64,000 nucleotides of DNA. Origin: Nonomuraea sp. PA05. Lineage in GTDB: Bacteria; Actinomycetota; Actinomycetes; Streptosporangiales; Streptosporangiaceae. The notes under the pieces were generated by a model. That model saw only the letters and a program-made list of their open reading frames with translations, was not told the DNA's origin and made no database searches. Positions 1 through 8,579 of the stretch are shown one piece after another. The stretch covers positions 303,442 to 367,441 of the forward strand of contig NZ_VSEY01000006.1 of NCBI RefSeq assembly GCF_008086045.1. Reading direction: 5' to 3'. Numbering within the stretch: position 1 is the stretch's first letter; each line of letters begins with the position of its first letter. The translations under genes were made by a program, and so were the position numbers.

Positions 1-1
1 G

Positions 2-664
2 CGGCCGGTGACCGTGCTGGTGGCCGAGCTCGACCCGGACGGCGACGAGCGCAGCGCCCAGGACCGCCTCGTCTCCTGCTGGACGGCGGCGATCAGGCGG
101 CACGACCCGCAGGGCGCGGTGGCCGGATTCTCGCACGAGGTGGTGGCCGTGGTGGACGCCGCCATCGACGCCGCCCGCGTGGCCAAGGACGCCGCCGCGG
201 CCTTCGCCGACGTGCCGCCCGCCACGTTCTCCACCGGCACCTCCCGGCCCAGCCCCGGCGCGGAGACGCTGCCCGAGGCGTACTCGCAGGCGCTGAAGGC
301 GGCCAGGGTGGGGCGGCAGCTCCACGGGCCTGGCGCGGTGGCGCACTTCGACCAGCTCGGCGTCTACCGGCTGCTGTCGCTGGTCAACGACACGGAGGAG
401 CTGCACGCGTTCGTCAGGGAGACGCTCGGCCCGCTGGCCGCCGACGACGACGCCGAGAACGCCGACCTGCGGCGCACGCTGCAGTCACTGCTGGAGACCA
501 ACCTGAACGTGGCGGAGACGGCCAGGCGGCTGCACTTCCACTACAACACGCTGCGCTACCGGATCGGCAAGCTGGAGCGGCTGCTCGGCAACTTCACCGA
601 CGACCCGCACCTGCGGCTGAACCTGACGCTGGCCCTGCACGTGCTGCGGATGCGGGGCATCTAG
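2..664 (+). CDS. PucR/CdaR-family transcriptional regulator, 5' truncated by window edge
   Basis: The frame is open at the left edge, so the true start lies upstream. The last ~60 residues form the PucR C-terminal helix-turn-helix, with core 'NVAETARRLHFHYNTLRYR', the family signature. About 150 preceding residues resemble the CdaR middle domain. PucR proteins commonly activate purine or allantoin catabolism. Two NCS2 permeases and a xanthine-dehydrogenase-type enzyme follow on the same strand, so control of that cluster is the natural inference. No ligand can be deduced. Confidence 0.85.
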   Translation, partial: RPVTVLVAELDPDGDERSAQDRLVSCWTAAIRRHDPQGAVAGFSHEVVAVVDAAIDAARVAKDAAAAFADVPPATFSTGTSRPSPGAETLPEAYSQALKAARVGRQLHGPGAVAHFDQLGVYRLLSLVNDTEELHAFVRETLGPLAADDDAENADLRRTLQSLLETNLNVAETARRLHFHYNTLRYRIGKLERLLGNFTDDPHLRLNLTLALHVLRMRGI

Positions 665-667
665 GCT
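662..667 (+). promoter_or_regulatory. candidate leaderless -10 box (TAGGCT) for the S4-domain gene
   Basis: TAGGCT overlaps the stop codon of the PucR gene and ends 8 nt before the GTG at 676. No Shine-Dalgarno is visible. A transcript starting at or near the GTG would be leaderless. The spacing is at the long end of the pattern seen elsewhere in the window. Confidence 0.3.
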
Positions 668-675
668 GCTGGCTT

Positions 676-888
676 GTGGAATCTCTGGAATTCGAGCTGC
701 GCGACGACTACATCCCGCTGTGCGACCTGCTGAAGTACTGCGGCATCACCGAGACAGGGGGGATGGCCAAGCAGCTCATCGACGAGGGCATGGTCCAGGT
801 GGACGGCGAGGTGGAGCTGCGTAAGCGGGCCAAGATCAGGGCGGGGCAGGTGGTCAGCGGCGACGGGTTCGAGATCCACGTCGCCTAG
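676..888 (+). CDS. small S4-domain RNA-binding protein (YbcJ-like)
   Basis: This 70-residue protein is essentially one S4 fold. Its centre is the typical 'GMAKQLIDEGMVQVDGE' block followed by a basic 'LRKRAKI' stretch, as in stand-alone S4 proteins of the YbcJ/RlbA type, which are presumed to bind structured RNA. The start is GTG, 11 bases after the PucR stop, without a Shine-Dalgarno. It has no obvious role in the surrounding nucleobase genes and may simply share transcription. Confidence 0.8.
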   Translation: MESLEFELRDDYIPLCDLLKYCGITETGGMAKQLIDEGMVQVDGEVELRKRAKIRAGQVVSGDGFEIHVA

Positions 889-890
889 CC

Positions 891-904
891 GGTGCACGCG
901 CACC
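891..904. terminator. short hairpin after the S4 gene
   Basis: GGTGC-ACGC-GCACC is a perfect 5-bp stem with a 4-nt loop two bases after the stop codon. There is no T-tract, which is usual in high-GC actinomycetes. It is a weak candidate because of the short stem. Confidence 0.35.
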
Positions 905-917
905 TCTGGGCACCCTC

Positions 918-923
918 TATTGT
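918..923 (+). promoter_or_regulatory. candidate -10 box (TATTGT) for the first NCS2 permease
   Basis: TATTGT fits the actinobacterial TAnnnT -10 pattern and would start transcription near 930, leaving a leader of about 55 nt before the permease. No good -35 is seen, which would suit an activator-dependent promoter (inference). Confidence 0.3.
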
Positions 924-983
924 GCTCTCCAGCATCAGACAGGAGACATACCCGCAGTTCAGGCGGGAGATCGAGGTGTGTTC

Positions 984-2291
984 GTGGCGCTGGGGTGGAA
1001 GGTGCACGGCGATGGTAAGCGCCTGACGCCGGGTGAGGTGGTCAAGCCGGACGAGCGGCTGAGCTGGCCCAGGATGGTGGGCATCGGGGCGCAGCACGTC
1101 ATCGCGATGTTCGGCGCGACGTTCGTCTTCCCGCTGGTCATGGGGCTGGACGCGAACCTCGCCGTGATGATGTCCGGGGTCGCGACGATCCTGTTCCTGC
1201 TGATCGTGAAGGGCAAGATCCCCAGCTACGTCGGGTCGAGCGCGTCGTTCGTGGGCGCCGTGGTGGCGATCAGGGCGGCCGGCGGCGGCGACGCGACCGT
1301 CACCGGGGCGCTGCTCGCCGTCGGCGTCGTGCTGGCGGTGTGCGGGTTCGCCATCCACAAGCTGGGCGTCGGGGTGATCCACCGGGTCTTCCCGCCGATC
1401 GTGACCGGCGGGGTGGTGATGCTCATCGGGTTCGGGATGGCGTACGTGGCGGCGGACGTCTACTGGCCGAAGGACCCGTGGGCGGCGCTGCTGACGATGG
1501 CGGCCACGTTCGTGTTCATCGGGGTGTTCAGGGGCTTCCTCGGCCGGATCGGGGTGCTGCTCGGGCTCGTGTTCGGGTTCCTGCTGTCCTGGGTGTGGGA
1601 CCTGGTGGGCGGGCCGATCACGGCGCCCGACGACAGCGGGAAGGTGACCGAGCACTTCCGGGTCAACCTGGACGCGGTCGCGCAGGCCGACTGGATCGGG
1701 CTGCCGTCGCTGCACGGCCCCGTGTTCGAGGCGTCGGCCATCGTGCTGGTGCTGCCCGTGGTGATCGCGCTGATCGCGGAGAACGTCGGGCACGTCAAGG
1801 CCGTGGGCGAGATGACGGGCGCCGACGTGGACGGCTACATGGGCCGGGCGGTCATGGCCGACGGCATCGGCACCGTGGTGGCCACGTCCGTGGGCGGCTC
1901 CGCGACGACCACGTACGCCGAGAACATCGGCGTCATGGCGGCCACCAAGGTCTACTCGACCGCCGCCTACTACATCGCGGCGGTCATCGCGATCCTCTTC
2001 GGGCTCTGCCCGAAGTTCGGCGCGCTCATCGCGGCCACCCCCGGCGGCGTCCTGGGCGGGGTGACGACCATCCTGTACGGCATGATCGGCCTGCTCGGCG
2101 CCAAGATCTGGATCGAGAACAAGGTGAACCTGTCGGAGCCGGGCAACCTGGTGCCGACCGGCGCCGGGATCATCTGCGCCATCGGCCCCGTCGCGTTCCC
2201 GATCACCGACACGTTCGCGCTGAGCGGCATCGCGCTCGGCACGATCGTGCTGCTCGCCGGCTACCACCTGCTGCGCGCCGTGCGCCGGTAG
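984..2291 (+). CDS. NCS2 nucleobase:cation symporter (uracil/xanthine permease family), copy 1
   Basis: A 435-residue polytopic membrane protein with about 12-14 hydrophobic segments and NCS2 hallmarks: 'GAQHVIAMFGATFVFP' near the N terminus, 'ALIAENVGHVKAVGEMTG' mid-protein, and 'TTYAENIGVMAATKVYS' with its acidic residue in the substrate region. It should import uracil, xanthine or uric acid with protons; the exact base cannot be read from sequence. I chose GTG 984 over GTG 978 because GAGG at 973-976 is 7 nt upstream of 984 and the product then begins like its neighbour. The next gene is a close paralogue. Confidence 0.9.
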   Translation: MALGWKVHGDGKRLTPGEVVKPDERLSWPRMVGIGAQHVIAMFGATFVFPLVMGLDANLAVMMSGVATILFLLIVKGKIPSYVGSSASFVGAVVAIRAAGGGDATVTGALLAVGVVLAVCGFAIHKLGVGVIHRVFPPIVTGGVVMLIGFGMAYVAADVYWPKDPWAALLTMAATFVFIGVFRGFLGRIGVLLGLVFGFLLSWVWDLVGGPITAPDDSGKVTEHFRVNLDAVAQADWIGLPSLHGPVFEASAIVLVLPVVIALIAENVGHVKAVGEMTGADVDGYMGRAVMADGIGTVVATSVGGSATTTYAENIGVMAATKVYSTAAYYIAAVIAILFGLCPKFGALIAATPGGVLGGVTTILYGMIGLLGAKIWIENKVNLSEPGNLVPTGAGIICAIGPVAFPITDTFALSGIALGTIVLLAGYHLLRAVRR

Positions 2292-2390
2292 CCCGCTCAC
2301 ATCCGCCGCCCCGCCGTGTGCGCGAGGTTCTCTCTGGTCGGCCGGTCAGATTTGGCAGATCATGCCCGTGTAGGAGCGTGCCAGCAGGCC

Positions 2391-2396
2391 TAATGT
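2391..2396 (+). promoter_or_regulatory. candidate -10 box (TAATGT) for the second NCS2 permease
   Basis: TAATGT lies 45 bases before the ATG at 2442, inside the 150-bp gap between the permeases. Transcription from about 2403 would carry the AGGGG ribosome-binding site at 2432-2436. No clear -35 element is visible. Confidence 0.35.
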
Positions 2397-2441
2397 GCCC
2401 GCAAACGGCACGTCCAGGCGCCCGGCACAAAAGGGGCTCGC

Positions 2442-3854
2442 ATGGCTTGGGGTTGGACAAAGCACGGTGACGGCAAGCACCTGGCCCCCGACGAGGTGGT
2501 CAGGCCCGACGAGAGGCTGAGCTGGCCCCGGATGGTGGGGTTCGGGGCGCAGCACGTGATCGCGATGTTCGGCGCGACGTTCGTCTTCCCGCTGGTCATG
2601 GGGCTGGACCCGAACGTGGCCGTGATGATGTCGGGCGTCGCGACGATCCTGTTCCTGCTCATCGTGAAGGGAAAGGTGCCCAGCTATCTGGGCACCAGCG
2701 CGTCCTTCGTCGGCGGCGTGTTCGCCATCAGGGCGGCGGCGGGCGGCGACACCGCCGGCGCGGACGCGACAGTGACCGGCGCCATCCTGGTCGCCGGGTT
2801 CGTGCTGGCGCTGGCCGGGCTGGCGATCCACTTCCTCGGCGTGCAGGTCATCCACCGGGTGTTCCCGCCCGTGGTGACCGGCGCGGTGGTGATGCTGATC
2901 GGGTTCGGGCTGGCGTTCGTGGTGGCGGACGTCTACTGGCCGCAGGACCACTGGGTGGCGCTCGTCACGATGCTGATCACGTTCGTGGTGATCGTGGCGT
3001 TCAGGGGGTTCGTCGGGCGGATCGGGGTGCTGGTCGGGCTGGTGGCCGGGTTCGCGCTGTCGTGGCTGCTGGACCAGTTCGCCGGGCCCGTCACGTCCGT
3101 GCTGCCGGGCGCCAACCTGCGGGACGCGGCGGGCAACCCCTGCCCGGCCGAGGGCACGTACTGCGTGGCCACGGCCTTCCCGCACGACCGGGTGAGCTTC
3201 CAGCCGGTGGCGGACGCGCCGTGGTTCGGGCTGCCGAGCTTCCACGCGCCCGACTTCAGGACGTCCGCGGTGCTGCTGGTGCTGCCCGCCGTGATCGCGC
3301 TGATCGCGGAGAACATCGGGCACGTCAAGGCCGTCGGGGAGATGACCGGGACGGACGTGGACCCGTACGTGGGGCGCGCCGTCGTGGCGGACGGCGTCGC
3401 CACCATGGCCACCAGCGCGGTCGGCGGCTCGCCCACCACGACCTACGCCGAGAACATCGGCGTCATGGCGGCCACCAAGGTCTACTCGACCGCCGCCTAC
3501 TACATCGCCGGCGTCATCGCGATCCTGTTCGGGCTCTGCCCGAAGTTCGGCGCGCTCGTCGCGGCCACGCCCGGCGGCGTGCTCGGCGGCGTGACCGTCA
3601 TCCTGTACGGCATGATCGGCCTCCTCGGCGCCAAGATCTGGATCGAGAACCGGGTGAACTTCGCCGATCCGGTGAACATGGTTCCGATCGGGGCGGGCAT
3701 GATCCTGGCCATCGGACCTGTGAAGCACGCCATCGGCGGCGATTTCACCCTGGAGGGGATCGCGCTCGGCACGATCGTGGTGCTGGGCGGATACCACCTG
3801 CTGCGCGCCATCGCCCGGCGCGAGCCCGAGCCCGTCAGGAGCGAGGCCGGGTGA
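2442..3854 (+). CDS. NCS2 nucleobase:cation symporter (uracil/xanthine permease family), copy 2
   Basis: A 470-residue paralogue of the preceding permease, nearly identical in the membrane segments ('GAQHVIAMFGATFVFP', 'ALIAENIGHVKAVGEMTG', 'TTYAENIGVMAATKVYS'). It differs by an insertion of about 30 residues after the middle membrane segments, in a loop containing two cysteines ('NPCPAEGTYC'). The ATG has AGGGG upstream. Its stop overlaps the GTG of the FAD subunit gene, so this copy is transcriptionally and probably translationally coupled to the dehydrogenase. Transport of the dehydrogenase substrate is the natural inference. Confidence 0.9.
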   Translation: MAWGWTKHGDGKHLAPDEVVRPDERLSWPRMVGFGAQHVIAMFGATFVFPLVMGLDPNVAVMMSGVATILFLLIVKGKVPSYLGTSASFVGGVFAIRAAAGGDTAGADATVTGAILVAGFVLALAGLAIHFLGVQVIHRVFPPVVTGAVVMLIGFGLAFVVADVYWPQDHWVALVTMLITFVVIVAFRGFVGRIGVLVGLVAGFALSWLLDQFAGPVTSVLPGANLRDAAGNPCPAEGTYCVATAFPHDRVSFQPVADAPWFGLPSFHAPDFRTSAVLLVLPAVIALIAENIGHVKAVGEMTGTDVDPYVGRAVVADGVATMATSAVGGSPTTTYAENIGVMAATKVYSTAAYYIAGVIAILFGLCPKFGALVAATPGGVLGGVTVILYGMIGLLGAKIWIENRVNFADPVNMVPIGAGMILAIGPVKHAIGGDFTLEGIALGTIVVLGGYHLLRAIARREPEPVRSEAG

Positions 3855-4678
3855 AGCCGCCGCCGTTCACCTACCACGCGCCCCGCGACCTGCCCGCGGC
3901 GCTGCGCACGCTGGCCGAGGCCGGCGGGAAGGTGCTGGCCGGCGGGCAGAGCCTCATCCCGATGCTCAACATGCGGCTGGCCGCGCCCGAGCACGTCGTG
4001 GACATCAACCGGGTGGCGGGGCTGGACGGCGTCGAGGCGACCCCGGCCGGCGTGACGGTGCGCGCGCTGGCCAGGCACGCGGACGTGGAACGGGCCGGGG
4101 TGCACCCGCTGCTCACCCGGGCGCTCAAGCTGGTCGCCCACCCGGTGATCCGCAACCGGGGGACCGTGGTGGGCAGCCTCGTGCACGCCGATCCCGCCGC
4201 CGAGTTGCCCGCCGTGCTGGCGGTGCTGGGCGGGAGCGTGCGGGTGGCCCGCTGGGACGGCCGGGTCACGGTGCGGGAGGTGCCGGCCGACGAGTTCTTC
4301 GTCGGGCCCATGGAGTCGGCGGTCGGGCCCGGCGAGCTGGCCGTGTCGGCATTTTTCCCGGCATTGGGGGAAGGGGCGGGGGTCGCGTTCGAGGAGATAG
4401 CGCGCAGGCACGGCGACTACGCGCTGGCCGGGGTGTGCGCCGTGGTCACCCCTGACAGCGCCAGGGTCGCCTGCATCGGGGTCGGCGCGCGGCCCGTCGT
4501 ACTCGACCTGGATCGGAACGGCGACTGGGGCGCGGCGGCGGCTCTCGTGCGCGAGGCGACCGAGCCGGAGAGCGACATCCACGCCACCGCCGCCTACCGC
4601 AGGCACCTGGTGGGCGTGCTGGCCGAGCGGGCGCTGCGCGACGCGGCGCGGGAAGGGGCGGCGGCCCGTGGAGCATGA
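3851..4678 (+). CDS. FAD-binding (medium) subunit of a xanthine dehydrogenase/CO dehydrogenase-family enzyme
   Basis: A 275-residue protein with the PCMH-type FAD fold: 'AGGQSLIPMLNMRL' near residue 35 (first flavin loop), 'IRNRGTVVGSLVHADPAAE' near 105 (second loop), and a C-terminal CO dehydrogenase flavoprotein domain. It passes electrons from the iron-sulfur subunit to an acceptor. The start is GTG in a GTGA overlap with the permease stop. It is the first of three cistrons in the order medium, small, large. Confidence 0.92.
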   Translation: MKPPPFTYHAPRDLPAALRTLAEAGGKVLAGGQSLIPMLNMRLAAPEHVVDINRVAGLDGVEATPAGVTVRALARHADVERAGVHPLLTRALKLVAHPVIRNRGTVVGSLVHADPAAELPAVLAVLGGSVRVARWDGRVTVREVPADEFFVGPMESAVGPGELAVSAFFPALGEGAGVAFEEIARRHGDYALAGVCAVVTPDSARVACIGVGARPVVLDLDRNGDWGAAAALVREATEPESDIHATAAYRRHLVGVLAERALRDAAREGAAARGA

Positions 4679-5147
4679 GATCACCCTCGTCGTGAACGGC
4701 ACGGCCAGGCGGGCTCGCGTACCCGGGCGGCGGCTGCTGTCCGACTGCCTGCGCCACGACCTGGGCCTGACCGGCACGCACGTGGGCTGCGAGCACGGCG
4801 TCTGCGGCTGCTGCACGGTGCTGCTCGACGGCCGGCCCGTACGGTCGTGCCTGACGTTCGCCGTCACCGTGGACGGCGCCGAGATCACCACCGTGGAGGG
4901 GCTGGCGGAACGCGACGGCAGGCTGTCGGCCGTGCAGCGCGCGTTCGCCGAGTGCCACGGCCTGCAGTGCGGGTTCTGCACGCCCGGCTTCCTGTGCACG
5001 GTGACGGCGCTGCTGGAGGAGAACCCGGCGCCCACCGACGAGGAGGTGGTCGAGGGCATCTCCGGCAACCTGTGCCGCTGCACCGGCTACCAGAACATCG
5101 TCAAGGCCGTCCACCGGGCCGCTGAGCTGCTGGCGGAGGAAGCATGA
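4668..5147 (+). CDS. [2Fe-2S] (small) subunit of the xanthine dehydrogenase-family enzyme
   Basis: A 159-residue protein with two [2Fe-2S] domains. Cys41, Cys46, Cys49 and Cys61 form the plant-ferredoxin-type site; Cys101, Cys104, Cys136 and Cys138 form the second site ('CGFCTPG' and 'NLCRCTGY'), so all ligands are present. It carries electrons from the molybdenum centre to FAD. It starts with GTG and overlaps the medium-subunit gene by 11 bases; its stop overlaps the large-subunit ATG. Confidence 0.95.
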   Translation: MEHEITLVVNGTARRARVPGRRLLSDCLRHDLGLTGTHVGCEHGVCGCCTVLLDGRPVRSCLTFAVTVDGAEITTVEGLAERDGRLSAVQRAFAECHGLQCGFCTPGFLCTVTALLEENPAPTDEEVVEGISGNLCRCTGYQNIVKAVHRAAELLAEEA

Positions 5148-7495
5148 CGACCAGGTTGTTCGGCGAGTCCGTCCAGCGGCGCGAGGACCCCAGGCTGCTC
5201 ACCGGGCAGGGCCGCTACCTCGACGACCTCGGCCGCGAGGCGCTGGCGGCGGCGTTCGTGCGCTCGCCGCACGCGCACGCCCGCGTCCGCGACGTGGACG
5301 TGACGGCCGCGCTCGACGTGCCCGGGCTGGTCGCCGTCTACACCTGGGAGGACCTGCCCGAGCGGGTCGGCCGGGCGCTGCCGCTGCTCATCCCGCACCC
5401 CGCGCTCACCCACGGGCGCACCGCCTACCCGCTGGCCAGGGACGTGGTCAGACATGTCGGCGAGCCGGTCGTGATGGTGGTGGCCGCCGACCGGTACGCC
5501 GCCGAGGACGCCTGCGCGCTCATCGAGGTCGACTACGAGCCGCTCAAGCCCGTCGTCGGCATCGAGGAGGCCGTCCAGGGGGCGCAGCTCGTGCACGAGG
5601 ACGTGCCGGGCAACGTCGGCGCGCACCTCGTCCAGGAGGTCGCGGCGGCCGACGGGCGCGGCGCAAGGGAGGCCATCGAGACCTCGCCGCACACGCTCGC
5701 CTTCCGGCTCGACATCGAGCGCAGCGCCAGCATGCCGCTGGAGGGCCGCGGCGTGTACGCCCGCTGGGACGGCCGCGACCTGCGCGTCTACTCCAGCACC
5801 CAGACCTCCACCAGCGTGCGCATGGCCGTGGCCGCCGCGCTCGGCCTGCCGCTGCCGCACGTCGAGGTGATCGCCCCCGACGTGGGCGGCGGCTTCGGCG
5901 TGAAGATCGTGCACCCGTGGCCGGAGGAGGTGCTCGTCCCGTGGGCGGCCATGACGCTCGGGCGGGAGATCAAGTGGACCGAGGACCGCAGGGAGCACTT
6001 CATCTCCTCGGCGCACGAGCGGGGGCAGGTGCAGTACGTGCGGGTCGGGTTCGACGACGACGGGCGGGTGCTCGGGCTGGACGTGACGATCCTGCACGAC
6101 CACGGCGCCTACACCCCGTACGGGATCATCGTGCCGATCGTCACCTCCACGCAGTTGCTGGGGCCGTACAAGCCGGGCTCGTACCGGGTCGAGTTCACCG
6201 CCGTCTACACCAACACCGTGCAGGTCACGCCCTACCGCGGCGCCGGGAGGCCGCAGGGCGTGTTCTGCATGGAGCGCACCATGGACAAGATCGCCCGCTA
6301 CCTGGGCAAGGACCGGACGCGGGTGCGGGAGGCCAACTTCATCCGGCCCGAGGAGTTCCCGTACGACCAGGGCATGACCTTCCAGGACGGGCGGCCACTG
6401 ATCTACGACAGCGGGAACTACCCGGAGATGCTGCGGATGATCAAGGAGTTGATCGGCTGGGACACCTTCGAGCGCAGGCCGGGACTCGGGATCGGGATCG
6501 GGTGCTACGTCGAGGGCACCGGCGTGGGGCCGTACGAGGGCGGGCACGTCCAGATCACCTCCGACGGGCGGGTGCACGTCTCCACCGGCCTCACCTCGCA
6601 GGGGCAGGGGCACGAGACGGCGTTCGCCCAGATCGCCGCGACCGAGCTGGGCGTGCCCATCGAACGGGTCAGCGTCGTCACCGGCGACACCCGCAGGTTC
6701 GGCTACGCCGTCGGCACCTTCGCCTCCAGGGCGGCCGTCGTCAGCGGCAACGCCATCGCGCTGGCGTGCAGGAAGGTGCGCGAGAAGGCGCTGCGCATCG
6801 CCGCCGACGCGCTGGAGGCCGACCCGGACGACCTCGACATCGCCGAGGGCATCGTGCACGTGGCCGGCGCGCCGTCCGCCTCCATCCCGCTGTCCACGGT
6901 CGCCGTGCTGGCCAACCCGCTGCGTTACGCCTTCGACGAGGAGACCGCCAAGGCCACCCAGTTCGCGGCGGCTGCTTCCCCGGACCGGCCGCCGGTCGCC
7001 GAGGGGGAGGAGCCCGGGCTGGAGGGGCGCGACTACTACTCGCCGATCAGGTCCACGTTCGCGGCCGGGATGCACGCCGCCATCGTCGAGACCGACCCCG
7101 ACACCGCCGAGATCAGGGTCCTGCGGTACGCCGTCGTGCACGACTGCGGGCGGCTGATCAACCCCATGATCGTGGAGGGGCAGATCCACGGCGGGGTGGC
7201 GCAGGGCATCGGCGGGGCCCTGTACGAGCGGATGGTCTACGACCAGCACGGGCAGCTCGTGAACGCCTCCTTCATGGACTTCCTGATGCCGTACGCCACC
7301 GAGATCCCGCACATCGAGACCGGGCACCTGGAGACGCCGTCGCCGCTCAACCCGCTGGGGATCAAGGGGGCGGGGGAGGCGGGGGTGATCCCGGTCTCCG
7401 CGGTCATCGCGTCAGCGGTGGAGGACGCGGAGGGGATCGGGATCGACCGCATGCCGATCTCGCCGTCGGAGCTGTTCGAGCTGCGCATGGGATGA
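5144..7495 (+). CDS. molybdopterin (large) subunit, xanthine dehydrogenase family
   Basis: A 783-residue catalytic subunit. Visible motifs are 'PDVGGGFGVK' near 250, 'PYRGAGRPQG' near 370 and 'GIKGAGEAG' near 745, the last holding the family's catalytic glutamate. The Cys-containing 'AYxCSFR' active-site loop of true CO dehydrogenase CoxL is absent, so a heterocycle hydroxylase is far more likely than CO oxidation. Xanthine and uracil/thymine are both plausible substrates given the neighbouring NCS2 permeases. No XdhC-type maturation factor is seen nearby. Confidence 0.9.
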   Translation: MTTRLFGESVQRREDPRLLTGQGRYLDDLGREALAAAFVRSPHAHARVRDVDVTAALDVPGLVAVYTWEDLPERVGRALPLLIPHPALTHGRTAYPLARDVVRHVGEPVVMVVAADRYAAEDACALIEVDYEPLKPVVGIEEAVQGAQLVHEDVPGNVGAHLVQEVAAADGRGAREAIETSPHTLAFRLDIERSASMPLEGRGVYARWDGRDLRVYSSTQTSTSVRMAVAAALGLPLPHVEVIAPDVGGGFGVKIVHPWPEEVLVPWAAMTLGREIKWTEDRREHFISSAHERGQVQYVRVGFDDDGRVLGLDVTILHDHGAYTPYGIIVPIVTSTQLLGPYKPGSYRVEFTAVYTNTVQVTPYRGAGRPQGVFCMERTMDKIARYLGKDRTRVREANFIRPEEFPYDQGMTFQDGRPLIYDSGNYPEMLRMIKELIGWDTFERRPGLGIGIGCYVEGTGVGPYEGGHVQITSDGRVHVSTGLTSQGQGHETAFAQIAATELGVPIERVSVVTGDTRRFGYAVGTFASRAAVVSGNAIALACRKVREKALRIAADALEADPDDLDIAEGIVHVAGAPSASIPLSTVAVLANPLRYAFDEETAKATQFAAAASPDRPPVAEGEEPGLEGRDYYSPIRSTFAAGMHAAIVETDPDTAEIRVLRYAVVHDCGRLINPMIVEGQIHGGVAQGIGGALYERMVYDQHGQLVNASFMDFLMPYATEIPHIETGHLETPSPLNPLGIKGAGEAGVIPVSAVIASAVEDAEGIGIDRMPISPSELFELRMG

Positions 7496-8547
7496 TCGGC
7501 GGCATGCGCGCCCCCGACTGTGGCCCTGTCGCGTCCGATCGCGGCCTGCTCGCCCCCGACCGTGGCCTGACCGGCTTTCCCGACGTGCCCGCCGACGCCC
7601 GGATCGTCGACCTGGCCTGGAACGCGATCACCGAGGTGCCCGGGCGGGTCGCCGGGCTGGCCGCGCTGGAGGAGCTGCGCCTCGACGGCAACCGCCTGCG
7701 CGAGCTGCCCGCCCTGTCCGGCCTCACCAGGCTCCGCGCGCTGCACCTCGACGGCAACGAGCTGACCCGCCTGCCCGCCCTCCCCGCCGGGCTGGAGACC
7801 CTCTTCCTGTACGGCAACCGCGTCGGAGCCCTGCCCGACCCGCTGCCCCCGGCCCTGCGCCACCTGGCCGCCGGAGGGAACGGACTCAGCGGCGTACCGG
7901 AGTCGTTGTGGAAGCTGACCGCCCTCGAATCCCTCAACCTGGCCGAGAACGCGCTCACCGCGATCCCCGCCGCCATCGGCGGGCTGACCCGGCTGCGCAT
8001 GCTCGACCTCGGGCACAACCGGCTCACCACGATCCCGTCCGAGCTGGGCGACCTGCCGCTCACGGACTACCTCTACCTGAGCGACAACGCGTTCACCGAG
8101 GTGCCGGAGTCGATCGGGCGGCTGGACCGGCTGGCCTACCTGAACGTGACCGACAACCGGCTGGAGACGCTGCCCGACACGATCGGCTCCATGGCCTCGC
8201 TGGTCGAGCTGCGGCTGTACAACAACCGGCTGGAGCGGCTGCCCGATTCGCTCGGGCGCCTGTCGCGGCTCCGCGAGCTGCACCTCCAGGGCAACCGGCT
8301 GCGCGAGCTGCCGGAGACGCTGCCCGACGGGCTGCGGCAGCTCGACCTGCGCAACAACCTGCTGCGCGCGCTGCCCGCGAGGTTGCCCGCCGGGCTCAAA
8401 CAGCTCGACCTGCGTAACAACCGGCTGCGGGAGCTGCCCGCCGACCTGCCCGACCTCGACAAGCTCGACCTGCGGTGGAACAAGCTCGACGGCGAGCCCG
8501 AGGTGCTGCGCCGCCTGGAGGAGCGGGGGTGCGTCGTCCTGAGGTGA
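7492..8547 (+). CDS. leucine-rich-repeat protein
   Basis: A 351-residue protein made almost entirely of about 13 LRR units of 18-23 residues ('LxxLxLxxNxLxxLP'), of the bacterial/plant-like type. There is no signal peptide or transmembrane segment, so it should be cytoplasmic. The ATG overlaps the large-subunit stop (ATGA); ATG 7504 is an alternative start. LRR proteins bind other proteins; nothing identifies the partner. Coupling to a molybdoenzyme operon is unusual, and the first ~20 residues repeat the short theme 'APDCG/APDRG'. Confidence 0.85.
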   Translation: MIGGMRAPDCGPVASDRGLLAPDRGLTGFPDVPADARIVDLAWNAITEVPGRVAGLAALEELRLDGNRLRELPALSGLTRLRALHLDGNELTRLPALPAGLETLFLYGNRVGALPDPLPPALRHLAAGGNGLSGVPESLWKLTALESLNLAENALTAIPAAIGGLTRLRMLDLGHNRLTTIPSELGDLPLTDYLYLSDNAFTEVPESIGRLDRLAYLNVTDNRLETLPDTIGSMASLVELRLYNNRLERLPDSLGRLSRLRELHLQGNRLRELPETLPDGLRQLDLRNNLLRALPARLPAGLKQLDLRNNRLRELPADLPDLDKLDLRWNKLDGEPEVLRRLEERGCVVLR

Positions 8548-8568
8548 ACCGCGCCCCGTGGCCCTGCG

Positions 8569-8574
8569 TACCCT
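8569..8574 (+). promoter_or_regulatory. candidate leaderless -10 box (TACCCT) for lipoprotein 1
   Basis: TACCCT ends 5 nt before the ATG at 8580 and there is no Shine-Dalgarno. The same 'CTGCGTACC..CGCACATGACGAC' context recurs at the second lipoprotein (9034-9054), where the hexamer is TACCTC, so promoter and start were duplicated together. Confidence 0.4.
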
Positions 8575-8579
8575 CGCAC

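Noticed and set aside
978..983. GTG 978 as the first permease start
   Set aside because: The GAGG motif would be only 1 nt away, whereas GTG 984 has a 7-nt spacer and matches the paralogue's N terminus.
885..2300. 471-codon open frame antisense to the first NCS2 permease
   Set aside because: His/Arg/Asp-rich composition typical of the antisense of a GC-biased gene; no motifs, and the permease explains the region. The same applies to long antisense frames at 2346-3797, 3500-5083, 5087-7327 and 58740-60629.
5144..7495. Calling the large subunit CO dehydrogenase (CoxL)
   Set aside because: The AYxCSFR active-site loop of form I CoxL is missing; the loop reads PYRGAGRPQG as in heterocycle dehydrogenases.
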